From assembly GCA_030705955.1 (NCBI GenBank), contig JAUZPL010000018.1:1-62319 (forward strand): 62,319 bases of DNA, given 5' to 3'. The notes below the pieces were generated by a model. The model did not search any database. It saw only the letters and a program-made list of their open reading frames with translations, and was not told the origin of the DNA. Every line of letters begins with the position of its first letter. Position 1 is the stretch's first letter. The position numbers and the translations under genes are program-made. This DNA comes from Bacillota bacterium (GTDB taxonomy: Bacteria > Bacillota > Bacilli > Bacillales > Cytobacillaceae). Positions 1-9,158 of the stretch are shown one piece after another.

Positions 1-1
1 A

Positions 2-298
2 GCCAAACTTATCAAGTATTTAAACGAATCCTATACGTTAAATGCCATTAATAAAGCGTTTAATAAATACCATTTTATTGTTCATAATGGAAAGCTTGCA
101 CAACCTGATGCAGACGTCGGTAGCTCAGCCAACTGGAAGGAAGCTAAAGTCAAACTTTTGTACCACAGAGAAGGGGTTCGTTTGTATCAATTTACCGTTC
201 CTCTTCTTCTTGACATTAAAATAAACGAAGAAGACAATGTTACTTTTATTAAAGTCCATAATAAATGGCAGATTAATAATTTTGATGCGGTCAATTAA
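2..298 (+). CDS. C-terminal part of an IseA-like DL-endopeptidase inhibitor (partial)
   Basis: An open frame enters from the left edge and runs 98 codons to a TAA at 296-298; it has no start in the window. It includes GKLAQPDADVGSS, followed by a tract of alternating polar and hydrophobic residues ending TFIKVHNKWQINNFDAVN. From memory this matches the C-terminal half of the IseA (YoeB) family, secreted proteins that inhibit cell-wall DL-endopeptidases. The N-terminal signal peptide would lie outside the window. The frame is clearly coding, but the family is assigned from recall of motif similarity only. Confidence 0.6.
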   Translation, partial: AKLIKYLNESYTLNAINKAFNKYHFIVHNGKLAQPDADVGSSANWKEAKVKLLYHREGVRLYQFTVPLLLDIKINEEDNVTFIKVHNKWQINNFDAVN

Positions 299-906
299 AA
301 TCATGAAGAGCAAGACAAATGACCAAATTTGAAGCCTATATAATTGGTTTCCTAATCTCTAGTTTTAAGGAACCAATTGGTTTTAGAAACTAAGCTACAT
401 GTTGCTTTAAATGAAAAGAGTAAGGTTCATCACGCTATAGCCCAATTAGGTTAGATTCTAAAGCATAATACATTTTTAAAAATCACTTTAGGTATTACAA
501 TCCTTGTTCTTGCAGTATCTGTAAGTTATTTCTTTTTTTATAAAATTTTAATGGGCAAAGAGTTTATGATACAAATATACTGTTGCAAGTAATGGTTGAG
601 TTTAAACCTTGATCCTAAGTACGTCAAAGCACCAAACTTTTCGAGTTTTGCAGTAAGAGGATGATATTACAGACAGAAACAAAGTCTTACTTATTGATAA
701 AGAAAAGAATCAGAAATTTATTGGGGTTTAAGTATTGACCTTTACTGAATCATCGTATTTCTCCTGAAAAAACATCCTAAAAACAAGCGACGAAAAATGT
801 GTTCAAATCTTCTGTTACGCCTTTAGAATCTATTTACTCCCGTATTCCCATTGATTTTATGCTTTACCGTATAAAAAAATCATTTATATGATTAAGGAGT
901 TTGAAA
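299..906. other. gene-less stretch with degenerate coding remnants
   Basis: No intact gene is visible over about 600 bases. On the + strand a short hydrophobic reading (roughly 455-590, with ITLGITILVLAVSVSYFFF) looks like a transmembrane segment but is closed by stops on both sides. Another short open piece near 780-885 ends just before the next gene. These look like remnants of a decayed membrane-protein gene. The ribosome binding site AAGGAG at 894-899 belongs to the lipoprotein gene that follows. Confidence 0.4.
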
Positions 907-1575
907 ATGAAATCGAATATTATTTACGCAAAACTAATGTTGTTATTATGTATAAGTCTTGCAATTTTATTCATTTTTAGTGGATGTTCAAATAATCAAT
1001 CTAAGATTAAGCATGATAGGGCATCGACAAGGTTAAGTAGTACTTCAAAAATAAAAAACAATAATGAATCAAGTCAAAGTCCGTCTTCTTCACAAAGTAA
1101 AAAAGTCTTTTCTCCTGCACAGAATAGTATTAGTCCGAGCCAAAATCCGCCTTCTTCACAAAGCACGGATGATTCTGGTCAAATTCGACATCCAGTGCAA
1201 AGTAATCGTAATATTCCTCTGTATTTTAATAAACAAAAGGGTGAATTTATTGTTGAAAAAGTCGATAAATCATGGATTAAAAGATACCCAAACATAAATA
1301 TTTCAAATCAATGGATTCAAAATTATGCTGACAACTATCATGTAATTGTAATATTTGGTTCTTTAAAAAGTGATGTTAAGCAAGGAGTTGCCATTTCGGT
1401 TTGTTTAAGTGGCGGTAAAATTACATTGGAAAGTCAATTTTTTCAACCTGATAAGGGTGGGAGTGTTAAAGCAACCGAAATAGGGGGTGCAAAACCATTT
1501 ACTGTGTTAACTTTAGACGAATCGGGGAATAAATGGAATTTCAATTGCTATAGTGGATTTAATCAAAAATATTAA
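907..1575 (+). CDS. secreted lipoprotein with Ser/Gln-rich linker, function unknown
   Basis: The protein is 222 aa from the ATG at 907, chosen because AAGGAG lies 7 bases upstream; the in-frame TTG at 901 is too close to that site. A hydrophobic signal peptide ends in FSGC, a lipobox, so the mature protein should be anchored at the outer face of the membrane. Residues of about 27-95 form a low-complexity linker rich in Ser, Gln, Pro and Asn, with two related copies of a PSSSQS/PPSSQS segment. The C-terminal 110 residues form a compact domain of alternating strands that I do not recognise. No operon partner is visible. Confidence 0.7.
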   Translation: MKSNIIYAKLMLLLCISLAILFIFSGCSNNQSKIKHDRASTRLSSTSKIKNNNESSQSPSSSQSKKVFSPAQNSISPSQNPPSSQSTDDSGQIRHPVQSNRNIPLYFNKQKGEFIVEKVDKSWIKRYPNINISNQWIQNYADNYHVIVIFGSLKSDVKQGVAISVCLSGGKITLESQFFQPDKGGSVKATEIGGAKPFTVLTLDESGNKWNFNCYSGFNQKY

Positions 1576-1613
1576 TTGTTACAAAAAACAAAAAGACCCT
1601 GATATTATCGATA

Positions 1614-1979
1614 TTAATAAAACGTTAATAGAAAAAAAGGGTTTTTAATAGGAAATTTAAAAAGATTATATAAAGCAATACATTCACAGGAAAGAACAGC
1701 AAGGTAAATTTCGAGATTTACATACATCTTCTTTGATTCATCATAAATAAAGCCAATATCTTGTATATGTTGTTTTACCCAATCATTTTCAATGTCAATA
1801 TGTTTAATTATGGCGTTCATTGTTGATCCGACCGCAACATCATCTTTTAAATTTTCCTTTTTCTTCTTGAATAATACCACCTTGCCACCGCCAATCCCCT
1901 TTTTCCTAATTTTAGCGTATAAAGTCAACCTTGTGGAGAATTTGCATTCTTGATTCAAATTTTTTACTATATAGTCCAC
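1614..1979 (-). CDS. doubtful small ORF, function unknown
   Basis: This 121-codon frame begins with GTG and has no recognisable ribosome binding site. The middle (about residues 52-90, MNAIIKHIDIENDWVKQHIQ) reads like a plausible amphipathic protein. The N-terminal third is basic and low-complexity, and the C terminus is hydrophobic. It may be a fragment or pseudogene rather than an expressed gene. I could not assign a family. Confidence 0.3.
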   Translation of the reverse strand: MDYIVKNLNQECKFSTRLTLYAKIRKKGIGGGKVVLFKKKKENLKDDVAVGSTMNAIIKHIDIENDWVKQHIQDIGFIYDESKKMYVNLEIYLAVLSCECIALYNLFKFPIKNPFFLLTFY

Positions 1980-2019
1980 CTATCACAATAATTCAGTTAA
2001 ATACACTATGCACATGTAA

Positions 2020-2060
2020 ACAAAGAGACAACCCTTATAAATCAAGGATTGTCTCTTTGT
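2020..2060. terminator. 17-bp inverted repeat, probable rho-independent terminator
   Basis: ACAAAGAGACAACCCTT and its complement AAGGATTGTCTCTTTGT pair over 17 bp with one mismatch across a 7-base loop. The flanks are only weakly T-rich. It separates the unknown region on the left from the promoter of the flavoprotein/MarR operon. Confidence 0.5.
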
Positions 2061-2136
2061 TAGTTAAGATAACTTTTGCAGTAGCCTTTTTGGGGATTCA
2101 TTTATTATAATAAATCAAAAAAAATTGATAAATAAT

Positions 2137-2217
2137 ACTTGCAAAAATCAAGTAAAAGTATTATAAGTAAGTTATTAATATTATAAAATGTGAATAAAAA
2201 ACTTGCATTTTACAAAT
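2137..2217 (+). promoter_or_regulatory. promoter with two 5-7-5 dyads, candidate MarR operators
   Basis: A sigma-A-like promoter is visible: TTGCAA at 2139-2144, a 17-base spacer and TATAAG at 2162-2167. The dyad ACTTG-N7-CAAGT (2137-2153) overlaps the -35 hexamer. A near-copy, ACTTG-N7-CAAAT (2201-2217), lies just upstream of the first ribosome binding site. Their identical geometry, and the MarR-family gene in this operon, suggest autoregulation through these two sites. The promoter and repeats are seen directly; their binding by the MarR protein is inferred. Confidence 0.5.
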
Positions 2218-2236
2218 TAAAAAGGGGATGTTAATT

Positions 2237-3370
2237 ATGTTGGATGTCATTATTATTGGTTCGGGCCCATTCGGAATTTCGTTAGGAGCACATGGAGTTG
2301 CAAATAATCTTCAATACAAATTATTTGGTTATCCAATGGATTTTTGGAAAAATCAAATGCCTCAAGATATGTTCATTCGTACACCTCATGAATTTGTGAG
2401 CTTTTCAGAATCTAAAGATGAATTAACGATTCAACAATTTTCAGAGGAAACAGGTACAGAATTAGTCACTCCTCTTCCAAGACCCATTTTCGTGGCATAT
2501 GCGAATTGGTTCGCAAAAAAAGCTGGAATTAAATTTACGCCTGAATTGATTACCAAAGTTGTGCACAAAGAAGGATATTACGAAGTCACTTCTGCTAGCG
2601 GTAATAATTTCAATGCGAAAAACATTATTGTTGCTACGGGGGTAGAACATTATAAATTTCTTCCTGCTTTCCTAAATAAATTTCCATCCCATTTAGTTAC
2701 TCATACCTCTGGTTACACTAGTTTTGCTCAATTCAAGGATAAAAAAGTGGTCGTCCTTGGAAGTGGTCAAAGTGCATGGGAGGCAGCTGGTTTATTGCAT
2801 CGAGATGGTGCCAATGTTGAGTTAATTTACCGTAAAGAAGGTCCGAATTACGCAGGGAGCAGGGAAAATGAGATTGCTCTTCGGGACTATGGAGATATTT
2901 TTTACACGCTTCCAATCGAAGAAAAGAAGGAGGGATGGGGGCAATCCCCTGGTAGTGTGGCACATTTCTTAAAGCCATATGTGGAAGGAATCGTTCCTCA
3001 AAATGGAGGAACCGCAATTGAGAAAATTGAACAGCTAAACGAAGAAGAAATTCGACTGGTTTTATCCAATGGAACGGAAAAAATAGTGAATCATCTTATT
3101 GCTGCAACGGGTTTCCAAATTAACTTAGATAAAGTTCCATTTTTTGATCAAGAATTGTTGTCTGAAATCGAACGAGAAAAGGATTTTGTTCAATTTCCAA
3201 AACTAAACGAATCATTTGAATCCAGTGTACCAGGTTTGTATTTTGCTGGACCTTTGTCTTCGCATAGTCATGGGCCAACATTTCGATTTATTTTAGGGTT
3301 AAGAAAAACGTCCTTTTCTATCATTCCTTCCATCGTAAAGAAAACGGAAAATAACTTAGTTAAAAGTTAA
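2237..3370 (+). CDS. FAD/NAD(P)-dependent oxidoreductase (flavin monooxygenase-like)
   Basis: A 377-aa cytosolic flavoprotein. The start is the ATG at 2237, because AAAGGGG is 9 bases upstream; the ATG at 2228 abuts that site. The FAD-binding Rossmann motif GSGPFG is at residues 8-13. A second dinucleotide-binding motif, VVLGSGQSAWEA, lies near residue 172, and a late ATGF motif near 290. This is the two-dinucleotide-domain layout of pyridine nucleotide-dependent flavin monooxygenases and thioredoxin-reductase-like enzymes, but there is no CxxC redox pair. It is first in an operon with a MarR regulator, a GNAT and a second flavoprotein. The substrate is unknown. Organoarsenicals are an inference from the GNAT gene. 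Confidence 0.75.
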   Translation: MLDVIIIGSGPFGISLGAHGVANNLQYKLFGYPMDFWKNQMPQDMFIRTPHEFVSFSESKDELTIQQFSEETGTELVTPLPRPIFVAYANWFAKKAGIKFTPELITKVVHKEGYYEVTSASGNNFNAKNIIVATGVEHYKFLPAFLNKFPSHLVTHTSGYTSFAQFKDKKVVVLGSGQSAWEAAGLLHRDGANVELIYRKEGPNYAGSRENEIALRDYGDIFYTLPIEEKKEGWGQSPGSVAHFLKPYVEGIVPQNGGTAIEKIEQLNEEEIRLVLSNGTEKIVNHLIAATGFQINLDKVPFFDQELLSEIEREKDFVQFPKLNESFESSVPGLYFAGPLSSHSHGPTFRFILGLRKTSFSIIPSIVKKTENNLVKS

Positions 3371-3383
3371 GGGAGGCAACATC

Positions 3384-3854
3384 ATGAGAAAATCATTTCA
3401 AGCTATTACCCGAAGTTTCGGGTTATTAAATAAAACATGTTGTTCGGTTGATGGCGTAGATGTATCCGCCGCCCAAAGCCACATTCTTTATGAGATTGAC
3501 GCTAATCATAATCCTTCGATGCAGCAGGTAGCAGATTTACTTGGAATTGATATTACAACGTTCAGTAGGCAAATTCAGACCCTTGTCAAAATGGAATTGG
3601 TAACTAAGATACCATCTAAAGAAGACAAAAGGATTAGTAAACTGGCGTTAACTGATACGGGAGAAAGCGTTGCAAAAGAAATTGATAAACAAGTCAATTC
3701 GTTCCTGGAAGATATTTTCAGTCAAATGACGAACTTTGAGCGAGAGACCGTGCAACGAGCTATTCATCATCTTGCGGACGTGATGACAAAATCACCTGTA
3801 TGCTGCGGCACCAAACAAGATAATAGCAGTTGTTATTCAGGGGGAAACGATTAA
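3384..3854 (+). CDS. MarR-family transcriptional regulator with cysteine pairs
   Basis: A 156-aa protein starting at ATG 3384 after GGGAGG. The winged-helix region spans about residues 30-115: QVADLLGIDITTFSRQIQTL is the recognition part, and KIPSKEDKRISKLALTDTG is the wing, with the DxR motif typical of MarR. Cysteine pairs occur near the N terminus (KTCCSVDG) and C terminus (PVCCGTK, with a further Cys at SSCYSGG). These could sense a thiol-reactive ligand such as trivalent arsenic, an electrophile or a metal. It lies 13 bases after the flavoprotein gene and 1 base before the GNAT gene, so it is co-transcribed. It probably represses its own operon through the dyads at 2137-2217. Confidence 0.8.
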   Translation: MRKSFQAITRSFGLLNKTCCSVDGVDVSAAQSHILYEIDANHNPSMQQVADLLGIDITTFSRQIQTLVKMELVTKIPSKEDKRISKLALTDTGESVAKEIDKQVNSFLEDIFSQMTNFERETVQRAIHHLADVMTKSPVCCGTKQDNSSCYSGGND

Positions 3855-3855
3855 A

Positions 3856-4353
3856 ATGAACGATATAAATATTCGATTGGCTTCTCATGACGACATAGAA
3901 GACATACTCTACATCTATAACGAAGGAATTGTTGACCGTATAGCCACGTTAGAAACAACAATGAAGGATCAGTATTTTATGATTGATTGGTTTAACAAAC
4001 ATACTGACCGCTACAAAGTGATTGTTGCTGAAATTGATGGGGAGGTTATTGGTTGGGCTAGTTTAAACCAGTACAATAGCCGTGAGGCATATAATGGTGT
4101 TGCTGATCTGTCGCTATACATTAAACGAGAATACCAAGATAAAGGTGTCGGTGGAAAATTACTCTCCAAAATTGAAGGACTTGCAATAGAAAACGGTTTT
4201 CATAAAATGATTCTTTCCACATTCCCTTTTAACCAGTTAGGGCAAGGGTTGTATAAGAAAAAAGGATTTCGCGTTGTGGGAGTTTTTCAGAATCAAGGTA
4301 AGTTAGATGGTGAATTTGTTGATGTCATGGCAATGGAAAAATTATTATTTTAA
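3856..4353 (+). CDS. GNAT N-acetyltransferase, phosphinothricin/arsinothricin (ArsN1-like) type
   Basis: A 165-aa single-domain GNAT acetyltransferase. It opens with INIRLASHDDIEDILYIYNE and has the acetyl-CoA loop in KRE-YQDKGVGGKLL (about residues 95-107), followed by an LYKKKGF segment. The IYNEGI..RIATLET start and the late FQNQGKLDGEFVDVMAMEK match the phosphinothricin acetyltransferase family. In my recall, members in arsenic gene clusters are called ArsN1 and detoxify the antibiotic arsinothricin by N-acetylation. The ribosome binding site GGGGGA lies inside the end of the MarR gene. The family is well supported; the arsinothricin substrate is an inference. Confidence 0.7.
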   Translation: MNDINIRLASHDDIEDILYIYNEGIVDRIATLETTMKDQYFMIDWFNKHTDRYKVIVAEIDGEVIGWASLNQYNSREAYNGVADLSLYIKREYQDKGVGGKLLSKIEGLAIENGFHKMILSTFPFNQLGQGLYKKKGFRVVGVFQNQGKLDGEFVDVMAMEKLLF

Positions 4354-4366
4354 GGGGTACTGAACG

Positions 4367-5557
4367 ATGGAACAAATACAGAAAAGTCCGCTTCCTGTTG
4401 CTATCATAGGCGGTGGTCCCGTTGGTCTTGCAGCAGCGGCTCAACTTGTTAAAAAAGGAGAGAAATTTCTCCTCTTTCAGGCTGGAAACACGATTGGATC
4501 AAGCATGCTTGAGTGGGGGCACGTCAGAATGTTTTCACCTTGGCAATATAACATTGATAAGGCGGCAAAGGCATTACTCCAAGAGTCTGGTTGGACTACA
4601 CCTGTTGAAGATTATCTGCCAACAGGTCGTGAGTTGGTAGAAGAGTATCTTCTTCCGCTTAGCAATTTACCTGGAATAAAAGAGCATATCCTTACAAATG
4701 CAAAAGTGATTGGTGTTGCAAAAAAAGGACTCGACAAACTAAAAACCGAACACAGAGACAATGTTCCTTTTCAGTTATATGTAGAAATGAATGGGGATAC
4801 AAAGGTGTTTGAGGCTAAAGCGGTCATCGATTCTTCAGGAACTTGGAATAATCCAAATCCGATGCTTTCCAACGGAATCTGGACCAAAACGGAACGGACA
4901 CTGAAAGACCGTATCTATTATGGAATTCCGAACGTTCAAGAGTTAGAAGAGCGATACAAGAACAAAACCGTTATGGTTATAGGGAGTGGTCACTCGGCAA
5001 TAAACGCTCTCCTTGACTTGGTGGAATTAAAAGAAAAGTATCAGGATACTGTCATTCACTGGGTTCTTCGCAAGAAACATGTTAGGGAAGCATATGGCGG
5101 TCAGGAAAATGATGGTTTGCACGCTCGAGGGGAACTAGGAACCAGGATTCATAAAATGGTCGATTCCGAACAAATTAGTGTTGTAACACCGTTTTATATC
5201 AATGGAGTACGTGATGCAAATGGAAAAATTAGCGTAACTGGTGACTTGAATGGAGAAGAAACCACAATTGGTGAAATTGACCAGATCGTTGTAAGCACAG
5301 GGTTTAGACCTGATACGAGTTATCTTAACGAAATAAGATTAAATCTTGATTCTGCTGTTGAAAGCGTGGATGCGCTTGCTCCGCTAATTGACCCGAATAT
5401 TCATAGCTGCGGAACCGTAAGACCTCATGGGGAAGAGGAATTAAGACAACCAGAGAAGAATTTTTATATCGTGGGCATTAAAAGCTATGGACGTGCCCCA
5501 ACTTTCTTACTGTCTACTGGATACGAACAGGTTCGGTCAGTAGTAGCATATCCATAG
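4367..5557 (+). CDS. FAD-dependent oxidoreductase/flavoprotein, possibly C-terminally truncated
   Basis: A 396-aa flavoprotein beginning at ATG 4367. FAD-binding IIGGGPVGLAAA occurs at about residues 13-24, a second dinucleotide fold VMVIGSGHSAINA near residue 204, and STGFRPD near 305. From memory, similar flavoproteins sit in actinobacterial and firmicute ars-type clusters. Those homologues continue past the conserved FLLLTGYEQVRSVVA segment for about 30-40 residues. This one stops right after EQVRSVVAYP, so the C terminus may be lost. It ends the operon. Cytosolic; substrate unknown. Confidence 0.65.
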   Translation: MEQIQKSPLPVAIIGGGPVGLAAAAQLVKKGEKFLLFQAGNTIGSSMLEWGHVRMFSPWQYNIDKAAKALLQESGWTTPVEDYLPTGRELVEEYLLPLSNLPGIKEHILTNAKVIGVAKKGLDKLKTEHRDNVPFQLYVEMNGDTKVFEAKAVIDSSGTWNNPNPMLSNGIWTKTERTLKDRIYYGIPNVQELEERYKNKTVMVIGSGHSAINALLDLVELKEKYQDTVIHWVLRKKHVREAYGGQENDGLHARGELGTRIHKMVDSEQISVVTPFYINGVRDANGKISVTGDLNGEETTIGEIDQIVVSTGFRPDTSYLNEIRLNLDSAVESVDALAPLIDPNIHSCGTVRPHGEEELRQPEKNFYIVGIKSYGRAPTFLLSTGYEQVRSVVAYP

Positions 5558-6246
<689 letters not shown>

Positions 6247-6735
6247 TTAAGGCCAATGAAAAACAAGGGAAATAACAAGTGCAATAATTGGAAAAACAAA
6301 ACTTATTTTGATACTTTTCCAGTAAAGTTTATTAAGTTTATTATATTTTTCTGTGTAATCCGTATATGCTATTTTAATCATTTCATGAACTTCTGTTTCA
6401 GTTTCTTCATAACATTTCTCTGTACTTTTATTAATAAACTGTTCCAGTTTTGGGAAAAGTACCTTGTTTATTCTTCGAGGGTTAGAATATCGCCAAATTC
6501 CTTGATATAGACCAAATCCCAAATTCCATGCAAATAATAAATTGATTAAAGCACCAACAAAATCTGATGTCATATACTTTTCGAAATCCTTAACTGTATG
6601 ATAAATTGTGCCTAATATAAATGCTGTTCCAATTAAAACGATAATCACAGTTATGGGCTTAATTAGATAGGCATGATTAATATCTTCTAAAATTCCTTTT
6701 TTACACCTTCTCATTTCTTCGATTTTCTGCTTCAT
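6247..6735 (-). CDS. small multi-pass membrane protein, unknown family
   Basis: 162 aa from the ATG at 6735, which has AGGA 9 bases upstream; the longer start at 6783 has no ribosome binding site. The protein has a basic N terminus (KQKIEEMRRCKKG) and then three hydrophobic segments: around LIKPITVIIVLIGTAFILG, around GALINLLFAWNLGFGL, and at the C terminus SFVFPIIALVISLVFHWP. A charged coiled-coil-like stretch (EETETEVHEMIKIAYTDYTEKYNKL) precedes the last one. It follows the SnoaL-like gene by about 56 bases on the same strand. Function not recognised. Confidence 0.6.
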   Translation of the reverse strand: MKQKIEEMRRCKKGILEDINHAYLIKPITVIIVLIGTAFILGTIYHTVKDFEKYMTSDFVGALINLLFAWNLGFGLYQGIWRYSNPRRINKVLFPKLEQFINKSTEKCYEETETEVHEMIKIAYTDYTEKYNKLNKLYWKSIKISFVFPIIALVISLVFHWP

Positions 6736-6791
6736 CGAAATCATTCCTATATATTGATTTGCATAACTAAATTTCACGATCATTATAATGT

Positions 6792-7181
6792 CTAATTATT
6801 AATAAGTTCTGTACCATATGAGTTATCAATTGCACAAAGCCATTCGCCTTTTGAATTTTTTTTAAACACATATGTTGCCCTTCTATCCATTGAATATTCC
6901 GAATCCTCTTTATCAGCATCAAGTAGCGTCTGAGATAAAACTAAAGCAGTATCCCCTGTTTCTAAAATAATCATTTCCCCTTGTGTTGGTACAATACTGT
7001 TATTAAAATATTTTGCGATTGCAATAAATGCTTTTTTAATTTCCTCTTTGCCACGTGCAATCATTCCAGGTTTTACAACTAAAATTGCATCATCAGTATA
7101 GTAATTTATCAAAGTATCAAAATCTTCATGCTTTATTGCAAGGTCACACTTTTTAATAAGCTCATTTATTTCGTGTTCCAT
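6792..7181 (-). CDS. SnoaL-like / DUF4440 NTF2-fold protein
   Basis: 129 aa from the ATG at 7181, set by GGAGGA 10 bases upstream; the longer TTG start at 7199 overlaps that site. The sequence [20 protein letters not shown], then [29 protein letters not shown], is the typical opening of the SnoaL-like/DUF4440 group of NTF2-fold proteins (cone-shaped alpha+beta barrels, often annotated as YybH or EcaC/SgcJ-like). The C-terminal part ends in a strand-rich [12 protein letters not shown] segment. The ligand cannot be predicted. It is the first gene of a possible two-gene leftward unit. Confidence 0.75.
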   Translation of the reverse strand: MEHEINELIKKCDLAIKHEDFDTLINYYTDDAILVVKPGMIARGKEEIKKAFIAIAKYFNNSIVPTQGEMIILETGDTALVLSQTLLDADKEDSEYSMDRRATYVFKKNSKGEWLCAIDNSYGTELINN

Positions 7182-7551
7182 TTTATGTTTCTCCTCCAAA
7201 AATTATATTAGATAAATTCTATATATTAATTTCTGTTATAATTGCATTTCCCCACTTCAAAATTTTATGTTTTAACAATTCTTCGGACTACCTTTATTAA
7301 CCTTCTTTTTGAGAAAACCTGCATTCACCGATATATTCGCATAATTACTTAATGAATTTCGCTATTTATTTCGGCTAATCCTTCTTGCACTATCCTTGGA
7401 CGTTAGCAAGACCAATAAAAATATACCGGTAATGAAAGCTTTGGTCTTTAACTCTTGCAGCCGTTTTTCCAAAAAAATTTAAATATTGGTGAATTACAAT
7501 TTGAATTCCAACAAAAAATAATGTCATGTCGAATATTTTTTGGAGGTCACT
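7182..7551. other. intergenic stretch with a dispersed-repeat copy
   Basis: Divergent promoter region between the SnoaL-like gene and the DUF3231 gene. It holds a copy of a repeat at 7443-7498 that closely matches 10074-10128. A ribosome binding site GGAGGT at 7542-7547 serves the next gene. Nothing else is recognisable. Confidence 0.5.
7443..7498 (+). repeat. dispersed intergenic repeat, copy 1 (long form)
   Basis: The segment starts CTTTAACTCTTGCAGCCG and continues through CCAAAAAAATTTAAATATTG to GAATTAC. It aligns base for base with 10074-10128 with about a dozen substitutions. The leading CTTTAACTCTTGC core also occurs at 8938-8950 and, in altered form, at 9797-9810. Confidence 0.6.
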
Positions 7552-8628
7552 ATGGGAAACATCGACTTAACTGAATCGGATTTAACAAACATTGTGAAGA
7601 AAACATTTGAGGGTAATACGGATTCTAAAGAAAGAAAAACCACCCTAACCGCATCCGAAGCCGCTAATTTGTGGAACCAATATTTGGGGGACTCTTCCTC
7701 TATTTGTATGTATACCTTTTATCATAAACATACCCAGGACAAAGACATCCAATCAATTTTAGAATTTGCCTTGCAATTGTCCAAACTGCATATAAAGAAA
7801 ATCACAGATTTATTCAATCAAGCCGATTACCCCATTCCTATTGGGTATACATTAGAGGATGATGTGAACTTCGAAGCACCCCGAATATTTTCAGAACCCT
7901 TAATTATTTACGATTTAGAAATAATGACAATTCATGGCATAACCGCTTACAGTTTAGCCATTTCTGCCTGTGAGCGGGATGACATTAGAAATTATTATAT
8001 AGAATGTTCAGTACAAGCTTCAGAATTATTAAATAAGCTCATCAGTTTAAGTAAATCAAGAGGGAATTTCGATAAGTCACCCGTAATTCCTCCACCCCAA
8101 GACATTACATTTGTTGAAAAAAAGGGATTGATTTCTGATTTGCTTGCAGACCCGAAACCACTTAACGTAATGGAAATCAGCAATCTTTTTTTTAATGTAA
8201 AAAAGACCATATTATTAAAGGTAGGGACTATGGCTTTCAGCCAAATTGCACAACATGACGATGTTAGGAAATTTCTTGCAAAAGCAGCCGACCAGTCTGA
8301 CCGCAGTATAAGAAGTTTAAGTGCTTTATTGCAACAGGATAACCTGCCAACTCCACATACTTGGGAAGCTGATGTCTTTCCTATAACAATCAGTCCTTTT
8401 TCTGACAAACTAATGATGTTTCATATAGGCTTCAAGATGAGTGCAGCTATTGCATATTATGGAACTGGTCTAGCGACTTCAATGAGAGCTGATGTAATCG
8501 CAACCTACGCCAAATTAATGACGGGATTGATGAGCGAAGCTAATGAATGGTTAAATTTGATGGTTAAATATCGTTGGCTAGAGCAACAACCGCAAGCGGT
8601 AGATAGAAAAGCTCTATCTCAAAGGTGA
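7552..8628 (+). CDS. DUF3231 family protein, two four-helix-bundle repeats
   Basis: 358 aa from the ATG at 7552, placed 4 bases after GGAGGT. The protein is an internal duplication. Residues of about 30-180 (LTASEAANLWNQYLGDSS..) and 200-345 (LNVMEISNLFFNVKKTILL..) each contain four long helices of ferritin-like type, ending with related ..YYGTGLATSMRADV-type segments. This matches DUF3231, common in spore formers and of unknown function. There is no signal peptide, so it is probably cytosolic. It is followed by the remains of a small membrane-protein gene. Confidence 0.8.
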   Translation: MGNIDLTESDLTNIVKKTFEGNTDSKERKTTLTASEAANLWNQYLGDSSSICMYTFYHKHTQDKDIQSILEFALQLSKLHIKKITDLFNQADYPIPIGYTLEDDVNFEAPRIFSEPLIIYDLEIMTIHGITAYSLAISACERDDIRNYYIECSVQASELLNKLISLSKSRGNFDKSPVIPPPQDITFVEKKGLISDLLADPKPLNVMEISNLFFNVKKTILLKVGTMAFSQIAQHDDVRKFLAKAADQSDRSIRSLSALLQQDNLPTPHTWEADVFPITISPFSDKLMMFHIGFKMSAAIAYYGTGLATSMRADVIATYAKLMTGLMSEANEWLNLMVKYRWLEQQPQAVDRKALSQR

Positions 8629-8637
8629 GAAGAATGG

Positions 8638-8813
8638 GTGCAAAAGTCTAAACATATCGAAGTTTTATTTTGGAGCATCACTTTTTTCGGATTTGGATAT
8701 CTCTTAAACATTTTCGGAAGAAAATAAAGTCTGTGTGGCTTTTAATTTTATTTTTACTAATTGAAGCAGGAATTGGAGTATTTATAAAGGCCGTTTTATC
8801 AGGAAACTTTTGA
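8638..8813 (+). pseudogene. frameshifted small membrane protein gene
   Basis: One frame gives SKHIEVLFWSITFFGFGYLL and then stops at a TAA. The neighbouring frame immediately continues as KSVWLLILFLLIEAGIGVF.. and ends at TGA 8811-8813. Together they resemble a family of short Bacillus membrane proteins that begin KSK.IE.LLWSIA.PGFGQ.LN. A single-base frameshift near 8727 would explain both halves. The start is uncertain (GTG at 8638). Confidence 0.45.
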
Positions 8814-8900
8814 ATTTATCCATTAAACGCAAAAATGGGGCAAACATCCATATTTTTTTCTGATCTGTTCTATTGTCTTATTCAATTATCATACTTCATT

Positions 8901-8950
8901 ATTTGAATAAGAAAAGTAATCAAAGTGGTGACTTGATCTTTAACTCTTGC
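8901..8950 (+). repeat. dispersed intergenic repeat, copy 2 (both core motifs)
   Basis: ATTTGAATAAGAAAAG at 8901-8916 is followed 18 bases later by GATCTTTAACTCTTGC at 8935-8950. It is the only copy in this window where both core motifs of the dispersed family occur together. The surrounding gene-less stretch 8814-9158 holds nothing else recognisable. Confidence 0.5.
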
Positions 8951-9158
8951 TACCCTATATCCTTTATAATTCTCCAAGGTAATCAGCAAAATATAAAAAC
9001 CAAACCTTTCGCACTGTATAGTTTCTAAACCAGCTATCTGTAGCTTTTTCAAATGGAGGTTTGGTTAAATTTTGAAATAAAGGCTATCCGATAGGTTTAT
9101 CTATTTTTAATTTTGTTTATTTCCTTAGTTAAAAAGTTTAATATAAACGATAAAATAG

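Noticed and set aside
1614-1979. 121-codon minus-strand ORF as a firm gene
   Set aside because: GTG start without ribosome site, odd composition and no family; listed only with low confidence.
2020-2060. 17-bp inverted repeat as an attachment site or IS end
   Set aside because: No second copy in the window, no integrase or transposase; terminator-like hairpin is the simpler reading.
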